Assembly: GCA_947053595.1 (NCBI GenBank)
Contig: CAMRSX010000002.1
Coordinates: forward strand, 1-64,000
Direction: 5' to 3'
Source of the DNA: an uncultured Clostridia bacterium
Lineage (GTDB): Bacteria > Bacillota > Clostridia > Christensenellales > UBA1242
DNA length: 64,000 nt
Shown here in pieces: positions 58,395 to 64,000 of the stretch. The position numbers and the translations under genes were made by a program. The notes below the pieces were generated by a model. It did no database searches. It was not told where the DNA came from and saw only the letters and a program-made list of their open reading frames with translations. Positions within the stretch are counted from its first letter, which is position 1, and every line of letters starts with the position of its first letter.

Positions 58395-59675
58395 ATGAAA
58401 GATATTGAAATGTGCTCTTGCACTTTTTGTGGCAGGCCACAAAAGGCAGCCAAAAAACTGATTGCCAGCCCAAATGGAGATGCGTTTATTTGTGACGACT
58501 GCATCAAAATTTGCGGGGACATCATCAAAGAAGAAGAAACCAAAGTTAAGGTGTTTAAAGACCTTGTTTTGCCGCTGCCAAAAGACATCAAAAAGGCTTT
58601 GGATGGCTATGTGATTGGGCAGGAACAGGCAAAGAAGGTGCTTTCTGTTGCGGTGTTTAATCATTATAAAAGAATCAACTTCAACTATCACAACAAGCAG
58701 TCCAAAAAAGGCAAAGATGATTCCAAAATTGCACTGGAGCTGGAAAAGAGCAATGTGCTTATGATTGGCCCAACGGGCTCGGGCAAGACGCTGCTTGTGA
58801 AAACTTTGGCAAGAATTTTGGATGTGCCTTTTGCGTGCGCTGATGCCACCACATTAACGGAGGCTGGCTATGTGGGCGAAGATGTGGAAAACGTGCTGTT
58901 GAAGCTCATTCAAAACGCTGAGGGCGACATTGAGAGGGCGCAGCGTGGAATTATTTACATTGACGAAATTGACAAGCTTGCGCGCAAGAGTGAAAATCGT
59001 TCACTCACACGCGATGTGGGTGGTGAAGGCGTGCAGCAGGCGCTTTTGAAAATTATTGAAAGCACCGTGGCAAGTGTTCCTCCTCAAGGGGGAAGAAAGC
59101 ATCCGCATCAAGAGATGCTGCAAATTGACACCACCAACATTCTGTTCATCTGCGGAGGGGCATTTGTGGGCTTGGATGACATCATCCACAAGCGCATTTC
59201 AACCTCCTCGCTTGGCTTTAATGCCAACATCAAAAACTCGCAGGAAAAGGCAAAGGTGGATTATTCCAGAGATGTTCAGCCTGACGATTTGATTAAGTTT
59301 GGCTTAATTCCAGAGTTTGTTGGGCGTCTTCCAATCATCACGGGGCTTGACAACTTGGATGATAAGGCGCTGGCGAGAATTTTGGTGGAGCCAAAAAATT
59401 CGCTTATCAAGCAATATAAGCAGATGTTTAAAATTGACGGCTTTGAAATTGAGTTTGACGATGATGCCATTGCCTATGTTTCTCAAAAAGCCATCGACCT
59501 CAAAACGGGCGCGCGCGGCATTCGCACAATCATGGAAACGCGAATGTTGGAATTGATGTTTGACCTTCCAGATGCAAATGTATACAACAAAATCATCATC
59601 ACGCGTGACTTCATCGAAAACGGCGCTCAGCCAACCTTGGTGAAGAAAGTTGAAGAAAACAGAGAAGCGGTTTAA
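58395..59675 (+). CDS. clpX: ATP-dependent Clp protease ATP-binding subunit ClpX
   Basis: AAA+ unfoldase feeding ClpP. 426 residues. N-terminal zinc finger ([10 protein letters not shown] then CDDCIKIC), Walker A GPTGSGKT at 125-132, Walker [12 protein letters not shown], sensor motifs and the GFNANI and RG-type pore loops. ATG 58395 is chosen as GGAG is five bases upstream; 58392 is two bases away and the TTG frame start 58320 is unsupported. Confidence 0.96.
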   Translation: MKDIEMCSCTFCGRPQKAAKKLIASPNGDAFICDDCIKICGDIIKEEETKVKVFKDLVLPLPKDIKKALDGYVIGQEQAKKVLSVAVFNHYKRINFNYHNKQSKKGKDDSKIALELEKSNVLMIGPTGSGKTLLVKTLARILDVPFACADATTLTEAGYVGEDVENVLLKLIQNAEGDIERAQRGIIYIDEIDKLARKSENRSLTRDVGGEGVQQALLKIIESTVASVPPQGGRKHPHQEMLQIDTTNILFICGGAFVGLDDIIHKRISTSSLGFNANIKNSQEKAKVDYSRDVQPDDLIKFGLIPEFVGRLPIITGLDNLDDKALARILVEPKNSLIKQYKQMFKIDGFEIEFDDDAIAYVSQKAIDLKTGARGIRTIMETRMLELMFDLPDANVYNKIIITRDFIENGAQPTLVKKVEENREAV

Positions 59676-59732
59676 GGCTGAAAATCGGGCGCTTTTTTGC
59701 GACTGGGCAAAAATTGAAGTTTGCTTTTTCAA

Positions 59733-59768
59733 AAAGCAGTGGACAGCAAAATGTCTGCTGCTTTTTTG
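59733..59768 (+). terminator. Terminator after clpX
   Basis: AAGCAG-TGGACA ... TGTCTGCTGCTTTTTT stem. Confidence 0.75.
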
Positions 59769-59827
59769 TTGCATCAAAAGCAATGGAAAAACAGAGGTAT
59801 AAAAAATTTAAAATATCTTTAATTTGT

Positions 59828-59856
59828 TTGACAAATTGGGCGGGAAAATGTAAACT
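59828..59856 (+). promoter_or_regulatory. rny promoter
   Basis: TTGACA at 59828-59833, 17 bases, TAAACT at 59851-59856. Confidence 0.7.
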
Positions 59857-59919
59857 TAAAATGAAGTGATTTGCCTTTTCTTTCGCCTGTGAAGGAAAAT
59901 CGCTTTTTAAGGGGGAATT

Positions 59920-61503
59920 ATGAATTTTATGTTGCTTAATGTCTCTCCTGCCATCGTGTCGATTATTGCAGTTGCAGTGTTTGTTTTGGGCATTGCGGCT
60001 GGACTTGTGGCTTTCAAAATTTACAGCAGCAAAAAGTTGCAAAAAAATAAATCAAATGCCATCAAAATCATTGAAGATGCGTATGCAGAAGCAAAGACAA
60101 TAAAAAAAGAAGCGATGTTTGACATCAAAGAACAATCGCAAATTGAAAAAGACAAAGTTGAACAAGAGGTTAAAGAGCGCAGAAACGAAGTGCTTAAGCA
60201 AGAAGAGCGCCTAAATCAACGCGAGGAATACATCGAGAAAAAAGAGCAAGCGGTTGATAAGAAAAGTGACCAACTTGACGAAGAGAAAAAACAAATTCAA
60301 GAGATGCGTGCTTTGGTGGAAAAGCTGAAGGACGACGAAGAAAAAGCAAAAGAGCAAATTTTGGAAGAGCTTGAAAAAGCTTCCAAACTTTCAAAGCAAG
60401 AGGCAAAGGATATGCTGATTGCAAACATGCGCAACGATGCGCAAAAAGAGGCGGCTGTCATTGTCAAGAAAATTGAAGATGACGCAAAAGAAGAGGGAGA
60501 AAACAAGGCAAGATGGATTATTGGACAAGCTCTTCAAAGATGCGCAACCGAAACTGTCAGCGAGATGACTGTTTCTTCAGTGGCTCTTCCAAATGACGAA
60601 ATGAAAGGCAGAATCATTGGGCGTGAGGGCAGAAACATTCGCGCCATCGAGGCGGCAACGGGTGTGGAACTGATTGTGGACGACACTCCAGAAACCATCA
60701 CCATTTCGGGCTTCGACCCAATCAGGCGTGAGGTTGCAAGGCTGAGTTTGGAAAAACTTATTTCTGACGGCAGAATTCATCCAACGCGCATTGAGGAGAT
60801 TGTTGAAAAAATTCAGAAGGATGTTGAAAAAACTTGCAAACAAGCAGGCGAAGAAGCTTGCAACGAAGTGGGAATTTTCAACCTCAATCCAGAACTTGTG
60901 CGCACACTTGGCAGATTGAAATTCCGCACCAGCTATGGGCAAAATGTTTTGAAACACTCCATTGAAACCTCCATCATTGCTGGGCTTTTGGCAAGCGAGA
61001 TGGGTGCAAATGTCAAGATTGCAAAACGCGGAGGCTTGCTGCACGACATCGGCAAGGCGCTGGACCACGAACTGGAAGGCACACACGTGCAAATTGGTGT
61101 GGAACTTGCCAAAAAGTGCGGAGAGAACGACGCAGTTGTGCACTGTATTGAGGCGCATCACTTTAATGTGGAATTTAAAAGCATTGAGGCAGTGATTGTG
61201 CAGGTTGCAGACGCAATTTCCAGCTCCAGACCGGGCGCAAGAAGGGACAGCTTTGAAAATTACATCAAGCGCTTGCAACAACTGGAAGAAATTGCAAACG
61301 GCTTTAAGGGCGTGGACAAATCTTATGCTGTTCAAGCCGGCAGAGAGGTGCGAATTATTGTGAAACCAGACCAAATTTCTGACAGCGAAGCAATGTTTAT
61401 GGCAAAGGAAATTGCAGCAAAAATTGAAAACGAAATGCAATATCCAGGGCAAATTAAGGTGAATGTCATCCGCGAAAGCAGATATACGGAAACCGCAAAA
61501 TAA
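59920..61503 (+). CDS. rny: Ribonuclease Y
   Basis: Membrane-anchored endoribonuclease that starts mRNA decay in Firmicutes. 527 residues. N-terminal membrane helix (IISIIAVAVFVLGIAAGLVA region, about 10-32), long charged coiled coil (about 40-215), KH domain (GRIIGREGRNIRAIE), and HD phosphohydrolase domain with metal-binding His375-Asp376 in LLHDIGKALDHE. All parts intact. AAGGGGGAATT precedes the ATG. Confidence 0.97.
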   Translation: MNFMLLNVSPAIVSIIAVAVFVLGIAAGLVAFKIYSSKKLQKNKSNAIKIIEDAYAEAKTIKKEAMFDIKEQSQIEKDKVEQEVKERRNEVLKQEERLNQREEYIEKKEQAVDKKSDQLDEEKKQIQEMRALVEKLKDDEEKAKEQILEELEKASKLSKQEAKDMLIANMRNDAQKEAAVIVKKIEDDAKEEGENKARWIIGQALQRCATETVSEMTVSSVALPNDEMKGRIIGREGRNIRAIEAATGVELIVDDTPETITISGFDPIRREVARLSLEKLISDGRIHPTRIEEIVEKIQKDVEKTCKQAGEEACNEVGIFNLNPELVRTLGRLKFRTSYGQNVLKHSIETSIIAGLLASEMGANVKIAKRGGLLHDIGKALDHELEGTHVQIGVELAKKCGENDAVVHCIEAHHFNVEFKSIEAVIVQVADAISSSRPGARRDSFENYIKRLQQLEEIANGFKGVDKSYAVQAGREVRIIVKPDQISDSEAMFMAKEIAAKIENEMQYPGQIKVNVIRESRYTETAK

Positions 61504-61507
61504 TGTG

Positions 61508-61640
61508 AAAGTGTGCGCCGCGGGCGTGAAAGCGGACAGAGATGTTGGGCGGACATTAGCGCAGCCGCAGTGCACACGCTGTCATGTTGAGCAAGTGCCT
61601 TTAGGCACGCCGTCGAAACATCTTTCTGGCAGCCAACAAC
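61508..61640. repeat. Dispersed repeat B, copy 5
   Basis: AGCGGACAGAGATGTTGGG, CTGTCATGTTGAGCAAGTGC and GTCGAAACATCTTTCTGGC, matching strings in the other B blocks. Sits in the 205-base gap after rny. Confidence 0.55.
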
Positions 61641-61708
61641 CAAATAAGAGCCGCACATTCATAAAACTTGGTTTTTATCACATATAAAAAATATAAAGGA
61701 GAAAATTT

Positions 61709-62137
61709 ATGGCAGAAACAAAAAAGAAAACAACAAAAAAGACAACGGCGTCTAAGCCAGTAAAAAAGACCACCACCACATCCACCAGCGCTTCAACAAC
61801 TTCCACATCAACAAACTCAACTTCAACAAAGAAAAGCTGGTCTTCAACAAAGGTGTTGGATTTTGTCAGCTATTTTGCAATCATCTTCATTGCAATTGCT
61901 GTCATTTTGCGCTTGATTTTTCAGTGCATTCACATTGATGATGGCTCGTTGGCAAACACCTTCCAAAGCATTGGAGAGTGCATGGCATACATCATCTGCA
62001 TTTGGCTGGGCTTCTATTGGACACTTCGCAAGTGCCGCAATGGCATCAACAAACACAATGTTTGGTGGCTGATTGGCTGGGTTGTTGCAACAGTTGTTAT
62101 TGTTGTGGTTTACATCGTGACATTGCTTAATTTGTAA
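61709..62137 (+). CDS. Small membrane protein with Thr/Ser/Lys-rich N-terminus
   Basis: 142 residues. The first 50 are low-complexity Lys, Thr and Ser. Then three membrane helices (FVSYFAIIFIAIAVILRLIF; AYIICIWLGFYWTL; WWLIGWVVATVVIVVVYIV). No family recognised. AAGGAGAAAATTT precedes the ATG. It forms a pair with the next membrane protein, 20 bases downstream. Confidence 0.7.
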   Translation: MAETKKKTTKKTTASKPVKKTTTTSTSASTTSTSTNSTSTKKSWSSTKVLDFVSYFAIIFIAIAVILRLIFQCIHIDDGSLANTFQSIGECMAYIICIWLGFYWTLRKCRNGINKHNVWWLIGWVVATVVIVVVYIVTLLNL

Positions 62138-62157
62138 GCACAAAAGAAGGAAAAACT

Positions 62158-62535
62158 ATGCAAAAGATTCCATACATTGTGACGGCTGTGACAATCATTT
62201 TGGCAGCCCTGTTTGCAATTTTAAATCGATTTTGGGCGGATTTTGTTTACTTCACTTTTTCTTGTCTGCTTCTTTTGGCGCTGTTTTGGGGCGCGTGGCA
62301 AATTTTGCAATATTTCACCACTTTTAAGGTGGAATTGCAAGAGCGCTTCAAACTTTATAAGGCGCAAAAGGTGAACAGTGGAGTTGTCACCAAAGAAGAT
62401 TTTGAAAAGAACTTGACTGTCTATGAAAAAGACTTCAAAAAAAGAGTTTTAAAAGACAAATTTGTAAAGTGGTTTGTGATTATGTTTTGCTTTGCGGTGG
62501 CAGCAGCCTTTGTGATTGCAATGATTTTGCAATAG
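62158..62535 (+). CDS. Small membrane protein
   Basis: 125 residues: two N-terminal membrane helices (IPYIVTAVTIILAALFAIL; FVYFTFSCLLLLALFWGAW), a basic cytoplasmic loop of about 55 residues, and one C-terminal helix (FVIMFCFAVAAAFVIAMIL). No family recognised. A GAAGGAAAAACT site precedes the ATG. Followed by a terminator. Confidence 0.7.
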   Translation: MQKIPYIVTAVTIILAALFAILNRFWADFVYFTFSCLLLLALFWGAWQILQYFTTFKVELQERFKLYKAQKVNSGVVTKEDFEKNLTVYEKDFKKRVLKDKFVKWFVIMFCFAVAAAFVIAMILQ

Positions 62536-62577
62536 GCTTTTCCAAGTGCGCTTTTGCAACAATTTAAAAACATGATA

Positions 62578-62613
62578 AAAAACGGTCAATCGGTGTGATT
62601 GATTGTTTTTTTG
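62578..62613 (+). terminator. Intrinsic terminator
   Basis: AACGGTCAATC-GGTGT-GATTGATTGTTTTTTT with two mismatches. Confidence 0.65.
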
Positions 62614-62654
62614 TCGAAAATGCAACATATATGCGGTTTTGCAAATAATTCGCT

Positions 62655-62682
62655 TTGAAGTTGAAGAAAAATTTGATATAAT
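62655..62682 (+). promoter_or_regulatory. comM promoter
   Basis: TTGAAG at 62655-62660, 16 bases, TATAAT at 62677-62682 with upstream TG. Confidence 0.6.
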
Positions 62683-62708
62683 TTAGTTGTATTTTTGAGG
62701 TGTTGAGA

Positions 62709-64000
62709 ATGTTATCAAAAGTTTTGAGTTATGGTTTGGCAGGCATTGATGGATTTGTTGTGAACATTGAAACAGACATCGTGGGTGGAGTTCCGCGCTT
62801 TGACATTGTTGGATTGGGCGACACCGCTGTGAAAGAAGCCAAAGACAGAGTGAAGGCTGCCATAAGAAATTCGGGCTTTGAATATCCAACCAAGCATTAC
62901 ACAATCAACCTTGCGCCGGCAGACATCAAGAAGGAAGGTCCACTTTATGACCTTGGAATTGCCGTTGGCATCATGACGGCGTCAAACCAAATTAAGAACA
63001 AAAAATTTGTGGACTACATATTTGTTGGCGAGCTTTCTTTGGACGGTTCTTTAAAAAAAGTGCGCGGCGTGCTTCCAATTTTAATCAGTGCCAGAGCGCT
63101 TGGCAACAAGAAAGTCATCATTCCGCACGAAAACGCAGAGGAGGCAAAATTTATTGACGGCATGAAAATTTATGCCTTCAGAAATTTGAAAGAAGTGGTG
63201 GAGTTTTTGCAGGATGGCTATGATGAAGACATTCCTTCTTTAAAAACAAAAAACTTTGATGAGGTTTCAAAAGCCTTGTGCAACAAGCTGGATTTTGAAA
63301 ATGTGAAGGGGCAAACTCAGGCAAAAAGGGCGCTGGAAATTGCGGCAGCAGGCGGACATAATGTGCTTATGATTGGTCCTCCGGGCAGCGGAAAAAGCAT
63401 GCTTGCAAAGTGTTTTTCGGGCATTTTGCCAGACTTGACCTTTGAAGAAGCTTTGGAAGTGACAAAAATTCACTCCATTGCAGGGGAGCTGGATTTGTCC
63501 AAAGGCATCATCACAGAAAGGCCATTTCGCTCGCCACATCACACTGCTTCAGCGGTGAGTTTGACGGGTGGCGGCACAAACAGCAAACCGGGAGAAATCA
63601 GTTTGGCGCATAATGGTGTGCTTTATTTGGACGAGTTTCCAGAATATTCCAGACAGCTGATTGAAACACTCAGGCAGCCACTGGAGGACGGCAACATCAC
63701 TGTTGCGCGCGCCAATCAGACGGTGACATATCCTTCTTCTTTCACGCTGATTGCCAGCATGAACCCTTGCCCTTGTGGCAACTTTGGCGCCAAAAACAGA
63801 GAGTGCAAGTGTACGCCTGTGCAAATTCATAAATATCTCTCCAAAATTTCTGGGCCAATCATGGACAGAATTGACATTCAAGTGGAGGTGGACAACATCT
63901 CTTATGGCGAGCTTAACAGCAATCAAAAGGCGGAAAGCTCTGCCAGCATCAAGACAAGAGTGGACAGGGCAAGGCAGGTGCAAATTGCGCGCTTTGCTGG
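62709..64000 (+). CDS. comM: ComM/YifB family Mg-chelatase-like AAA+ ATPase (partial, cut by window edge)
   Basis: Open to the window end with 430 residues visible; complete proteins have about 500. N-terminal Lon-like domain (GLAGIDGFVVNIETDIVGGV; RFDIVGLGDTAVKEAKDRV), then Walker A MIGPPGSGKSML, RSPHHTASAVSLTGGG, Walker B GVLYLDEFPEYSR, and MNPCPCG with a second Cys pair CKCTP. Homologues promote branch migration during natural transformation. ATG 62709 follows GAGGTGTTGAGA. Confidence 0.95.
   Translation, partial: MLSKVLSYGLAGIDGFVVNIETDIVGGVPRFDIVGLGDTAVKEAKDRVKAAIRNSGFEYPTKHYTINLAPADIKKEGPLYDLGIAVGIMTASNQIKNKKFVDYIFVGELSLDGSLKKVRGVLPILISARALGNKKVIIPHENAEEAKFIDGMKIYAFRNLKEVVEFLQDGYDEDIPSLKTKNFDEVSKALCNKLDFENVKGQTQAKRALEIAAAGGHNVLMIGPPGSGKSMLAKCFSGILPDLTFEEALEVTKIHSIAGELDLSKGIITERPFRSPHHTASAVSLTGGGTNSKPGEISLAHNGVLYLDEFPEYSRQLIETLRQPLEDGNITVARANQTVTYPSSFTLIASMNPCPCGNFGAKNRECKCTPVQIHKYLSKISGPIMDRIDIQVEVDNISYGELNSNQKAESSASIKTRVDRARQVQIARFA

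Noticed and set aside
1..64000. CRISPR arrays, tRNA or rRNA genes
   Set aside because: No regularly spaced repeats, tRNA cloverleaf signatures or rRNA segments were found on either strand by eye.

Overview
The window is a moderately AT-rich bacterial chromosome segment using the standard code (TGA is a normal stop). It fits an uncultured, Clostridia-like member of the Bacillota. Supporting signs are tig-clpP-clpX followed by RNase Y, argR next to recN, a SpoIVB sporulation protease, a T-box leader before pheST, Bacillus-type ARG boxes, a MurE of the meso-diaminopimelate type, and AAGGAG-type ribosome binding sites before most genes. No tRNA, rRNA or CRISPR array was seen. The right edge cuts through comM.

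Layout. 1-3.3 kb: a protein with a diadenylate-cyclase-like C-terminus, RNase P RNA with a textbook promoter, and an unknown protein. 3.5-9.7 kb: ddl, murE, mraY, murD and ftsW (no murF or murG). 9.9-14.7 kb: an AlkD-like protein, serS, rarA and an E2-acyltransferase-like protein. 15-33.4 kb is mixed accessory DNA. It holds a sigma-region-4-like regulator, a large terminase, two cell-surface proteins, two XRE regulators, a YkvI-like membrane protein and an ABC transporter pair. It ends in a compact operon (26.05-33.31 kb) for a podovirus-type head: small-terminase-like protein, Cys-rich protein, portal, scaffold, capsid, adaptor, tail hub and two holin-like proteins. 33.5-45.4 kb: polA, ruvX, a DUF1292-like protein, a tiny Ala/Ser/Lys protein, an RluA-family pseudouridine synthase, T-box-pheS-pheT, and a cysteine desulfurase with thiI. 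45.5-55 kb: argR with ARG boxes, recN, a small-multidrug-export-like protein, a membrane-anchored PadR regulator, a YgjP-like metallopeptidase, spoIVB and a tyrosine recombinase. 55-64 kb: an unknown protein, tig, clpP, clpX, rny, two small membrane proteins and comM.

The most interesting signal joins the viral genes to a regulator. The same 17-base box (AAAATTTTTGACATAAA) occurs three times, each time exactly 3 bases before a -35-like TTG hexamer with an AT-rich -10 17-18 bases further on. One copy precedes the sigma-like regulator gene, one precedes the head operon, and one lies upstream of argR. With no integrase in the module, no endolysin, no replication genes and a distant terminase, this could be a domesticated capsid or gene-transfer-agent-like system with its own regulator, or a decayed prophage. 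Other notable features are two dispersed repeat families, a group of genes whose promoters imply leaderless mRNAs, and the membrane-tethered PadR protein.
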